DNA from: a virus
Length of the DNA: 22,449 nt
Reading direction: 5' to 3' (one strand)
Virus record (IMG/VR): IMGVR_UViG_3300021356_000185
Coordinates: 1-22,449 of that record
The notes beneath the pieces are model-generated. The model searched no databases, was not told the DNA's origin, and saw only the letters and a program-made list of their open reading frames with translations. The position numbers and the translations under genes are program-made. Below are positions 14,918 through 21,814 of the stretch, piece by piece. The stretch's first letter is position 1; every line of letters begins with the position of its first letter.

Positions 14918-16270
14918 TTACATTAAGTTATTTACTCTTACGATTCTGTAATACTCGTTGGATGATGCACCAGCATTGTCGGCACTAATATCGGAAGAGC
15001 CTGTGCTTGTGATATCAGCGGCACCAGTCGAGAATGGATTTCTTACGAGACCATAACGGGTCTTGAATCCAATTTTTGGCTGGAATGTGCTTGTGTCAAC
15101 TGCACGAACCATTTGCAATGGAACGTATGGGCAGTAGAACATACCTGCATCGTAGGATGAGGAACCTTTGTATCCAACTACAAAGTAGTTTGCGGCGTTT
15201 GTTACTGCATATGGATCAACATAAACTCTGTATCGTCCATTGAGTACACCAACAAAAGTGTTACCTGCATCGTCAACCGAAAGGTTGTTGCTATCAAGTG
15301 CTGGAGCGTAATCAAGTACGCCAGCCATTTGAAGTGCGGAAGCAACATCAGAAGAAGTGATAATGATATTACCTTTTCCTCTACGTGTCTTCTTCGCAAT
15401 TTCGTTTGCTTCTCTCTCAATCTGGAACATGAGACCTTTGAATTTCTCAACGGACCAGCGACCATTTGAGTCTGTGTCAAGATCAAAGATACCTGTTACT
15501 GTTGTGTCCTGAGCGGCACCAACAACGGCTTCTCTGTAGATCTTACGTACAACTTCTCTGTTGATCTCAGCAAGAATCTCAGCGGAAAGGATGTTGCTGA
15601 GTTCTGTTTCTGCATCAAGACCATGGACTGCTTTAAGATCTTGAGCAACTTCCATTGTGTAGTCGGCTCTCAAGGCTCTTGTTCTAGCGGTAACTGTGAC
15701 CTTCTCAATTGAGAAAGCCATGTTCTGAGGTGTAACACCTTCGCCAGTTGCAGTATCCATACCACCTGAAGAAGTGATCTGGGCTGTGTTTGCTCTGTAA
15801 GTACCAGATGCAGTATTAGCAACAATGCTAAGACCAGGTACGTTGTCAACCTGTGTGACATTATTGTTACCAGAGAATGCGGTATCTGCTTCGTTGTAAT
15901 GCGCCTCTGGGGACTGGTTCATTGTGGCATATCTTGCTCTCATAGCAAAGATAAGACCAGTAGGACCTGTCATTGGCTGAACACCGCAGATGTCATAAGC
16001 AATCAAATTAGGCATTGATCGTCTTACGAGCGAAATCATGATAGGATCATATTTCGCTACACCGCCTTTGTCTGGGAATGCGCCAGAAGCAAGACCTTCT
16101 GACAAGAAATTCTGTGATGCAAGAACTTGATTATCCTCTTGCATGGCCTTTTCTTGGTTTTCCAAAAGAACAGTTGTTACTGCTTTTCTGTATGAGTCAT
16201 TAATTTGACCCAACTCTGGATGATCAAGAATAGGAGCCCACTTTTTCTGTAAACCTTCTGAAAGATACAT
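14918..16270 (-). CDS. 23: major capsid protein gp23
   Basis: A 450-aa protein of the T4 gp23 family. Characteristic blocks are SLVRRSMPNLIAYDICGVQPMTGPTG (start near 85), IFAMRARY, and the C-terminal PKIGFKTRYGLVRNPF. It forms the hexamers of the head after processing. A gp21-type cleavage site may be FLSE followed by GLASG (after Glu58), close in position to T4 cleavage at residue 65. ATG 16270 follows GGAGATTACAA. Base composition is richer in GC than neighbouring genes, as expected for a highly expressed gene. It follows gp22 by 15 bases and ends at a strong terminator. Confidence 0.97.
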   Translation of the reverse strand: MYLSEGLQKKWAPILDHPELGQINDSYRKAVTTVLLENQEKAMQEDNQVLASQNFLSEGLASGAFPDKGGVAKYDPIMISLVRRSMPNLIAYDICGVQPMTGPTGLIFAMRARYATMNQSPEAHYNEADTAFSGNNNVTQVDNVPGLSIVANTASGTYRANTAQITSSGGMDTATGEGVTPQNMAFSIEKVTVTARTRALRADYTMEVAQDLKAVHGLDAETELSNILSAEILAEINREVVRKIYREAVVGAAQDTTVTGIFDLDTDSNGRWSVEKFKGLMFQIEREANEIAKKTRRGKGNIIITSSDVASALQMAGVLDYAPALDSNNLSVDDAGNTFVGVLNGRYRVYVDPYAVTNAANYFVVGYKGSSSYDAGMFYCPYVPLQMVRAVDTSTFQPKIGFKTRYGLVRNPFSTGAADITSTGSSDISADNAGASSNEYYRIVRVNNLM

Positions 16271-16285
16271 TTGTAATCTCCTTAC

Positions 16286-17503
16286 TTATTTTATAGATGT
16301 TTTAGATATCGCATCAGCATATCTTCTGATAGACTCAGGTGCTTCCGCAAAGTTTGAAGAATCATTATCTTCATTGACTTCCATATCATTTTCTGTAGTT
16401 TCTTCATTCAAAGGTTGTTGTTCCTCTGATTTGACTTCTTCACCGCGGAAGTAATTTTCTTTAATGATTTGAAGTTTTTCAGCATATTGTTCTTCATTCT
16501 CATACTCAATGCCTTCTGCCAACTTCGCCATTTTTTCTGAATCTACTTCAGTCATTCCTTCTGCTACTGTATAAAGAACGTCCATCTTTTGGTACTCTTT
16601 GAGTTCCTTGGAGTTCTCAATGTTCTTCTGAATCTCTGTATTAAGAGACTCTTCCAAATCTTCTACCTTAGCAAAGAGATCGTCAACAAGGTCAACTTTC
16701 TCATCTGGAATATCAATGTAATGTTCGACAAAAAGATTTTTAAGTCCAACCATGAAGTCTTCAACAATTTCAGAGCGGATTCCTTTTTCGACTGCAAGTT
16801 CATTTTCTTGCATCCACTCTTTTACAACATAATTCATGAAGTCATCGACTTTTTCAACCATGTCTTTGCGGTTGTTGTCAACGGCTTCTTCGAGTTCTGT
16901 TTTGTATTGCTCATCAAGTTTTTCGATTCTCGATGAAACTTCCTCATTAACTCTAGCAAATACGGCCGCTTCGAAAATTGTAGCCGCTTTTTCTTTGAAT
17001 TCATCTGAAAGTTCTTCGCCCTCGATGAGTGCTTGTACATCACCCTCAAGATTGAATTCTTCTTTTGCTACAACTTGCTTTGTTTCTTTTTGCTCTTCGG
17101 AAACAATTTCGTTGCCCTCTTCGTCAAATTCCATTTCGTCTACTTCGTGGATAGCACCGAGAATTTCAGCAACCTCTTCTTTGCTCATCTCGTCCAACTT
17201 ATTATAGATGTCTTTGATCATTGACATTTTGGTTGCACTTTCAGACATACCTCCCTTGTCGGCAGGTCGCTTTTTAGCAGATGGAACACCCTTTGTAAAA
17301 TTAGGTTTTGGTCCATCTGGAACCTCGTTATTAACACCAGTATCTTGTGCAGATCCTGATGCTTTCGCCATAGGTTCTTTATCTTTCCCGGCACCTGGAT
17401 ATGAAGCCTCGTCAACTTGAGTATCTTCGCTCACCTCTTCATGAGCATTCTCGTTCATTTCAACTTCTTCTTGCTCCAGAGCCTCAACTTTAGTTTCTGA
17501 CAT
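16286..17503 (-). CDS. 22: prohead core scaffold protein gp22
   Basis: A 405-aa, very acidic, helix-rich protein between gp21 and gp23, which is the gp22 position. The first 100 residues are disordered-looking (Glu, Asp, Gly, Pro), and the middle is long coiled coil (about 180-300). T4 gp22 (269 aa) is the main internal scaffold, cut to peptides by gp21 during maturation; marine versions are usually longer. Start ATG 17503 has AAGGAG at 7 bases; a TTG at 17557 would overlap the late promoter. The C-terminal SSNFAEAPESIRRYADAISK resembles the conserved scaffold tail. Confidence 0.9.
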   Translation of the reverse strand: MSETKVEALEQEEVEMNENAHEEVSEDTQVDEASYPGAGKDKEPMAKASGSAQDTGVNNEVPDGPKPNFTKGVPSAKKRPADKGGMSESATKMSMIKDIYNKLDEMSKEEVAEILGAIHEVDEMEFDEEGNEIVSEEQKETKQVVAKEEFNLEGDVQALIEGEELSDEFKEKAATIFEAAVFARVNEEVSSRIEKLDEQYKTELEEAVDNNRKDMVEKVDDFMNYVVKEWMQENELAVEKGIRSEIVEDFMVGLKNLFVEHYIDIPDEKVDLVDDLFAKVEDLEESLNTEIQKNIENSKELKEYQKMDVLYTVAEGMTEVDSEKMAKLAEGIEYENEEQYAEKLQIIKENYFRGEEVKSEEQQPLNEETTENDMEVNEDNDSSNFAEAPESIRRYADAISKTSIK

Positions 17504-17546
17504 GTGATAACTCCTTAGATTTTTGAGAATTTCTGTCTCATGTTTA

Positions 17547-17554
17547 TATTTATA
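17547..17554 (-). promoter_or_regulatory. T4-type late promoter for gp22-gp23
   Basis: The minus strand reads TATAAATA, an exact match to the T4 late promoter consensus recognised by gp55-polymerase. It lies just past the gp21 stop and 43 bases before the gp22 start, so it would drive gp22 and gp23 up to the terminator at 14863-14890. Confidence 0.85.
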
Positions 17555-17557
17555 CAA

Positions 17558-18205
17558 TTATAGATTTGAAAGAAATTTATTGAATGCATTTAACTTAACA
17601 TTCTCTAAATTTGCTGATGGTGCCCTAGAAACTTCTTTCTTGATCGCAGAGATCACTTTTTCCCGTAATACACCAGATTCCCAAACCCATTCCTTTCCTT
17701 CCATGATTCCTTGAACAAAGGCCTCAGGAGCAGAAGGATCTGCAACTATATCGGCGGCAGTTGCTAAATAAAAATCATCTTTAACAACTTTAACATCGCC
17801 TCTTTCTTCAAGAGATCCCATGCCTCTTGAAGACACACCTAATTGTGCGCCATTGTTAATTAAATTTTGCACAATTTGTCCATAAGGGGTATCCATAATT
17901 TTGGCTTTACCCATCACATTATTACCATCTTCTTTTAGAGAAGTAATCATGTGGGATACCCTTTCTAAATTAATACCAGGACCATCTGGGTGTCCTAGTT
18001 CACCGAATGCTCTATTTTTTTGAACGTAATTCTCATTGTAACGTGACATTTCGTTCATTAGAACATCTCGTGGATACATTCTACCATTTTTGTTTTTCAC
18101 TTCGGCCATCATAAATGGACCAAGAATATACAGAGATTTTTTACCATCAGGTCCAGCCTCTGTAAGATATTCCACGTCCTCTGTTATTTCTGTCATTAAA
18201 TGCAT
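17558..18205 (-). CDS. 21: prohead core protease gp21
   Basis: A 215-aa protein with the gp21/peptidase U9-S78 motifs: NGRMYPRDVL (40-49), AFGELGHPDGP (66-76) with His72, and GVSSRGMGS (123-131) with the likely catalytic Ser. It processes gp22, gp23 and other core proteins during head maturation and then cuts itself. Length is near T4 gp21 (212 aa). ATG 18205 has AAGG upstream; ATG 18196 is possible but has no ribosome site. A late promoter lies right after its stop. Confidence 0.96.
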   Translation of the reverse strand: MHLMTEITEDVEYLTEAGPDGKKSLYILGPFMMAEVKNKNGRMYPRDVLMNEMSRYNENYVQKNRAFGELGHPDGPGINLERVSHMITSLKEDGNNVMGKAKIMDTPYGQIVQNLINNGAQLGVSSRGMGSLEERGDVKVVKDDFYLATAADIVADPSAPEAFVQGIMEGKEWVWESGVLREKVISAIKKEVSRAPSANLENVKLNAFNKFLSNL

Positions 18206-18208
18206 ATC

Positions 18209-18583
18209 TTAACCTTTTTTTCTTCTGAGTTCTTGTTGTCGTTTTACTTTAACAAGTCTTTTGGCCATTTTCTTTATCCGTGGCAAAAATCTTTCTAACT
18301 TGGTAGCAAGCATCATCTTTTGTCCAGGAGACATTGCGGCAATGTCTTTACCCTGTGACAATCTTTTTTTCATCACATTTCTAGCACTACGTTGTGCCCT
18401 TTTCATCAAGACTTCAGGACTCGCCATTCGTCTTAATGCTCTTTGTTTTGCTCTCACTAACAACTTAGATCTTCTTCTTGCTCTTTGACCTGCTTTCAAT
18501 CTTTGTTGAAGTGTGAACTTCCTTTCTTCTAAAGGCACATGTTGATATTCTGCTTCGTCTTTGAAAATTCTAAATGTTTTCAT
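18209..18583 (-). CDS. very basic head-module protein, 124 aa
   Basis: A protein dominated by Arg and Lys (for example RARRRSKLLVRAKQRALRR in the middle and RRKKG at the end), probably helical. It lies immediately upstream of gp21, where T4 has the small core genes 67 and 68, and gp68 is a prohead core protein. A core or DNA-binding internal head protein is therefore plausible, but I recognise no sequence motif. It is coupled by ATGA to another basic protein upstream. Confidence 0.75.
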   Translation of the reverse strand: MKTFRIFKDEAEYQHVPLEERKFTLQQRLKAGQRARRRSKLLVRAKQRALRRMASPEVLMKRAQRSARNVMKKRLSQGKDIAAMSPGQKMMLATKLERFLPRIKKMAKRLVKVKRQQELRRKKG

Positions 18584-18915
18584 TTCTTATTCAACTTTGA
18601 TACGCCTTTGTATAGACCAGATCTCAATGTCTTTTTTCTTTTAAGTGATATGAGTCTTTGTCTAACTTTCTTTTTACGTAATGCTTGTCTTAGTTTTAAA
18701 TTCGTGAGAGGATTAAATTTTCTTCTTTCTTTTGCAGTCATCTTTTTAAGAAGTTTTTTACCTTTAACTTTCTTAAATCCTTTACCTATTAATCCTCTAT
18801 TCTTTCTAAAGATATTTCTAAATGCTTTTCTTCTACCACCTACTGTTCTAACTCGATTAACTTTTTGAATACGAGCAGAATTTTCAGATAATTCTTCTTC
18901 AACTTCTTCAGTCAT
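18580..18915 (-). CDS. very basic head-module protein, 111 aa
   Basis: Another Arg/Lys-rich protein with a short acidic N-terminus (MTEEVEEELSE) and a long basic tail (KGFKKVKGKKLLKK, RKKKVRQRL). It overlaps the 124-aa basic gene by 4 bases and the 77-aa gene by 1 base (TGATG). The two basic proteins share only composition, not clear sequence. A scaffold, internal head or DNA-condensing role fits their place between structural genes, but is not shown. Confidence 0.72.
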   Translation of the reverse strand: MTEEVEEELSENSARIQKVNRVRTVGGRRKAFRNIFRKNRGLIGKGFKKVKGKKLLKKMTAKERRKFNPLTNLKLRQALRKKKVRQRLISLKRKKTLRSGLYKGVSKLNKK

Positions 18916-19148
18916 CAGTCTGTATGGGCAATTTTTGTAGCCTTGCCAGTAAATGTTAAAGTTTGTGCTTTGTCTTTTACAATTTTATGTGTACCAGCCG
19001 CTAAATTAATTGTACCTACTGCATTACCTGCACCATCTTCTAAGGTGATGGTTCCTGCTGATGCTAAAGTACATGCAACCGCAGTTGCCATACCTATATT
19101 GTTATTTGCTGGATCACTTACTAATGCCGCTAAAATTTTATAAGCCAT
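18915..19148 (-). CDS. small beta-rich hypothetical protein, 77 aa
   Basis: A small neutral protein with alternating Gly/Ala and beta-prone residues (TLASAGTITLEDGAGNAVGT). It has no Cys-rich or enzyme motif. A strong GAGGAG precedes ATG 19148, and the start overlaps the previous stop (TAATG), so it is probably well expressed. Such proteins in this position could be a capsid decoration or vertex component, which would need structure prediction to support. Unrecognised by sequence. Confidence 0.7.
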   Translation of the reverse strand: MAYKILAALVSDPANNNIGMATAVACTLASAGTITLEDGAGNAVGTINLAAGTHKIVKDKAQTLTFTGKATKIAHTD

Positions 19149-19708
19149 TATTCTCCTCTGCTTCTGGAAAATGCTACCATGTTCCAGAAATGTTCTTTAC
19201 TTTCAAATAGACGATGTGAAAATTCATCTTTGTTCATATCATCTAATTTTTTGTATGTTTCGTAAACTACTTTTGCATCATCTGGTTCGACAATGACTTG
19301 AATCTTATCTTTTAAACTGATCTTGTGTGCTTCTTGAACTTTATAAATTTGTTTTAAAACTGGAATGAGATCATTGATATGATGTATATCTTCAATCATA
19401 TCATCATCAAATTTATAGTCAACCTCTTCATATGGGTTTTCTTCAGTTCCATGTTCCATCTCATATTCAAGATAATGCTTGACTGAACCAATGTAATCAG
19501 CGGCCTTTGCAATTTTTGCTTGAACCCATGCCTCTAATTCTATCTGATCATCAAGCATTTCAAACAAATCTCTACTGTACTTGTGTAATTTATAGAGACT
19601 TTGTTTTGCCATTCTACCTTCATGATCATTATAATTCATGGTTGGCATGTCGTGGTCTTCTTTAATGTTTTTTCTGACTGTCTCTGATAGACGTTTAAAT
19701 TTTTTCAC
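19148..19708 (-). CDS. conserved marine-phage hypothetical protein, 186 aa (GTG start)
   Basis: A helical acidic protein. The segment from about residue 42 to 80 (starting KYSRDLFEMLDDQIELEAWV) with ADYIGSVKHYLEYE is typical of a conserved protein family in T4-like marine phages, usually in the head gene region. Its function is unknown. The start is GTG 19708, with AAAGG upstream and a 4-base overlap (GTGA) with the preceding gene. A later start at Met21 is possible but would lose the ribosome site. Confidence 0.75.
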   Translation of the reverse strand: MKKFKRLSETVRKNIKEDHDMPTMNYNDHEGRMAKQSLYKLHKYSRDLFEMLDDQIELEAWVQAKIAKAADYIGSVKHYLEYEMEHGTEENPYEEVDYKFDDDMIEDIHHINDLIPVLKQIYKVQEAHKISLKDKIQVIVEPDDAKVVYETYKKLDDMNKDEFSHRLFESKEHFWNMVAFSRSRGE

Positions 19709-20019
19709 AATTTACCTTTACCGAAATTTGAGACATTAATTGGTTTACCTTTTCTGTCAGGATTAGAATCATGTCTTCTTTTTGCTTTAGCGGCATTACC
19801 TCGTTCTTTTTTAGAGAGTTGTTGTCTTTTTTTTCTCGACATGCATTTAGGTTTTGGACCATCTGCTTTACCATCACCGTCTGTATCATCTCTAGCACAA
19901 TCACCTACAACTTCACCTTTAGTATTAACTCTTTTCCAATCCCCTTCAGGATTAGATTTACTAAACCATTTTCTCAAATCTTCTACAAAGACTCCGTATG
20001 ATTTCAACCTGACTTCCAT
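19705..20019 (-). CDS. small Gly/Lys-rich DUF5872-like protein, 104 aa
   Basis: The protein begins MEVRLKSYGVFVEDLRKWF and carries a patterned set of blocks: WKRVNTKGEVVGDCARDD, a GDGKADGPKPKCMSRKK stretch, and a C-terminal KGKPINVSNFGKG. This pattern of Trp, CAR and PKC, with Lys-rich tail, matches the small DUF5872-type proteins common in marine phages. It has two Cys that could bind metal or make a disulfide. ATG 20019 has AAAGG at a good distance and overlaps the preceding small gene by 16 bases. Function unknown. Confidence 0.68.
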   Translation of the reverse strand: MEVRLKSYGVFVEDLRKWFSKSNPEGDWKRVNTKGEVVGDCARDDTDGDGKADGPKPKCMSRKKRQQLSKKERGNAAKAKRRHDSNPDRKGKPINVSNFGKGKL

Positions 20020-20177
20020 CCGCCACCTTTTGATTTGTACCACTTTGCGGCCCACCCGTTGGCATATGCTGATGGATACACATCAAACTTTGACTTAGCC
20101 ATTGCTTTGGCTTGTGACCAAAGTTTAGGATTTGTAGGGATGCTTTTTTCTACAATGAAATCTTTAAATCTTAACAT
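20004..20177 (-). CDS. small conserved marine-phage protein, 57 aa
   Basis: ATG 20177 opens a 57-residue frame just after a late promoter, with AGGGAGAGTT upstream. The core, from IPTNPKLWSQAKAMAKSKF through DVYPSAYANGWAAKWYKSKGG, is a block seen repeatedly in marine T4-like phage proteins. Trp and Tyr spacing suggests a small DNA- or protein-binding fold. It overlaps the DUF5872-like gene in another frame. Its function is not known. Confidence 0.75.
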   Translation of the reverse strand: MLRFKDFIVEKSIPTNPKLWSQAKAMAKSKFDVYPSAYANGWAAKWYKSKGGGWKSG

Positions 20178-20207
20178 AACTCTCCCTAAATTTTATTATC
20201 TAATTTA

Positions 20208-20215
20208 TATTTATA
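20208..20215 (-). promoter_or_regulatory. T4-type late promoter before the head module
   Basis: Exact TATAAATA on the minus strand, in the gap between the 227-aa gene and the small gene starting at 20177. It is 30 bases before that start, the normal spacing for a late promoter, and would drive the head genes from here through gp21. Confidence 0.82.
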
Positions 20216-20219
20216 TAAG

Positions 20220-20903
20220 TTATGGCCTAGATAGAATATGTTGTATCATATTATTCAATTTATTAAAAATGATATTGTTTCCTTCTTCACTTATTCCATT
20301 TACAGATTTATTAAATGATACACTATACTCTCTTTCAATTTCATAGATATCTTCGTCTATGATACCTGATTTAAAAGTAAACCAATCAGGAATACGTTCA
20401 TCTATTACATGTATTGTTGATATTTTTTTTGAGCAAACGTAATCGTCAATTAGTGTCAATGCCCCATCAAATCTACTTCTATTAACATCTTTGTTAAAAT
20501 GTAATTTCATAAAATCTTTTATAATTGTTGAATCTATGGATTCAATGGGTACACTATAATTTGTAACTATATCTCTTTTATTTTGTTTATAAGCCTCAAC
20601 GTAATGTAAAAATTCTTGTCGATTATTCCAGTCATCAATTTCATTATCTTTCATGAATTTAAAATCTCTGGTAAAATTTGGAAAGTAAATGAATTGAGGA
20701 GTTGAATGAAAAATTATTGCTATATCAATTTCACTGGTTTTTTTTAAGTTATATAAAATTCTTTCTTCTGAACATTGTGCTACCATTCTATTTAATGATT
20801 CAGCATTAAAATAATCAAGTGTTAAATCAAAAAAACTTTTAGGTTTTTCTGGTTGAAATGTGTTTGATCCTATTATGCTAGAACCATAAAATTCAATTTT
20901 CAT
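20220..20903 (-). CDS. unrecognised protein, 227 aa
   Basis: I cannot assign a family with certainty. The N-terminus MKIEFYGSSIIG has the look of a short first strand and Gly-Ser loop of SGNH/GDSL-type folds, and a later strand EIDIAIIFHSTPQ also fits an alpha/beta protein, but a clear catalytic Asp-His pair is not visible. It is acidic and soluble, with no signal peptide or membrane segment. It starts at ATG 20903 just after the tRNA gene and ends before a late promoter. Confidence 0.72.
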   Translation of the reverse strand: MKIEFYGSSIIGSNTFQPEKPKSFFDLTLDYFNAESLNRMVAQCSEERILYNLKKTSEIDIAIIFHSTPQFIYFPNFTRDFKFMKDNEIDDWNNRQEFLHYVEAYKQNKRDIVTNYSVPIESIDSTIIKDFMKLHFNKDVNRSRFDGALTLIDDYVCSKKISTIHVIDERIPDWFTFKSGIIDEDIYEIEREYSVSFNKSVNGISEEGNNIIFNKLNNMIQHILSRP

Positions 20904-20918
20904 GATATACTTTTAGTT

Positions 20919-20991
20919 TGGTCGGGGTGATGAGATTTGCACTCACAACTTCCCAACACCATGTTGGCTGTTTTAATTAAACTACACCCCT
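20919..20991 (-). tRNA. degenerate proline-type tRNA (anticodon position TGG)
   Basis: On the minus strand a 73-base cloverleaf can be drawn: acceptor AGGGGTG with CACCCCG (first pair A-G mismatched), D arm GTTT/AAAC with a 5-base loop, anticodon arm GCCAA/TTGGG around loop CATGGTG, T arm GTGAG/CTCAT with loop TGCAAAT, and an encoded ACCA end. The acceptor and A73 are as in bacterial tRNA-Pro, and the anticodon position reads TGG. Odd points are A33 instead of the universal U33, T37, no GG in the D loop, and a G27-G43 mismatch. It may be a pseudogene or a very divergent functional tRNA. Confidence 0.6.
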
Positions 20992-21040
20992 GCCCAAAGC
21001 GGGACTATCGTCTCCACTCTTTGGTGTAAATATATATTAT

Positions 21041-21814
21041 TTAAATTTTGATCATTCTAATAAAAAAACCAGTCAAATCAGTTTGCCACCATTTATTGTC
21101 TTTTGGAAGTGTAGTATAGTTGGATGGGTTATTGTGATGATTTAAATGATATCCCTCACCTGCTAATATAAAATTTAATAATTCTCCTGTATTCGAAGGT
21201 TCACCTTTTCTATGTGTATATGCATTTACAATTGCAGATGAATGAATAGTCATAATTACAGGAATACAAAAACCAAATACAAATAACAAAGGATCTATTA
21301 GTAGAAATACAACTATGATAGTGGTAATCAAACGTAAATAATTACTATAAAACCATTTTACGACAGGATCTTTTGCACCTGTTAACCAGTCTTTCAAATC
21401 TTCTTTTGTTACTGGATAAAAATAAATGGCTCCTCGAAATTGAATAAACCACACGTCCCAAAAACCTCTATGTGCAGGACTGTGAGGATCGATATCCGTA
21501 TCAACATACTTATGATGCATTTGATGAATACCACCCCATATTAAAGTTGGACCTGTGTTTCCAAACAATGCTATTATTTGATAATAATAATCATACCAAC
21601 GTGGTGCTTTAAAAGACCTATGAGCATAGTATCTGTGATACCCTGCGAGATTGCCAGTACAATTAACCAAATACCCCCATAATATTCCTAATATCCACAT
21701 CCACCATTCGCCATATAAAATTGCAGGTATAATTGCTAAATGTGCTATTGTGTTTATTGCAAAAAATATTAAATTTTTTGACTTAATTAGATTCTTCGGC
21801 TTATCTATTTTCAT
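21041..21814 (-). CDS. membrane fatty acid desaturase (delta-9 type)
   Basis: A 257-aa membrane protein with the three His boxes of acyl-lipid/acyl-CoA desaturases: HRYYAH (60-65), HQMHH (97-101) and HLNHH (223-227). Hydrophobic segments near 16-34, 37-55 and 160-190 would form the usual pairs of transmembrane helices, with the His boxes binding two irons on the cytoplasmic side. It would insert a double bond into fatty acids using oxygen, probably to change host membrane fluidity. Phage desaturases are known from marine myoviruses. ATG 21814 overlaps the stop of another desaturase as ATGA. Confidence 0.94.
   Translation of the reverse strand: MKIDKPKNLIKSKNLIFFAINTIAHLAIIPAILYGEWWMWILGILWGYLVNCTGNLAGYHRYYAHRSFKAPRWYDYYYQIIALFGNTGPTLIWGGIHQMHHKYVDTDIDPHSPAHRGFWDVWFIQFRGAIYFYPVTKEDLKDWLTGAKDPVVKWFYSNYLRLITTIIVVFLLIDPLLFVFGFCIPVIMTIHSSAIVNAYTHRKGEPSNTGELLNFILAGEGYHLNHHNNPSNYTTLPKDNKWWQTDLTGFFIRMIKI

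Noticed and set aside
16296-16306. TATAAAATA upstream of gp23 as a second late promoter
   Set aside because: It has an extra A relative to TATAAATA and lies inside the gp22 coding region; the exact promoter at 17547 already covers gp23.
16589-17207. Plus-strand open frames of 115 and 123 codons across gp22
   Set aside because: They are the mirror of an acidic, codon-biased scaffold gene and have no recognisable domain or ribosome site.
20004-20177. A frameshift joining the 57-aa gene to the DUF5872-like gene
   Set aside because: Each part has its own ribosome site and looks complete; the overlap is as expected for coupled genes, so a frameshift is not required.
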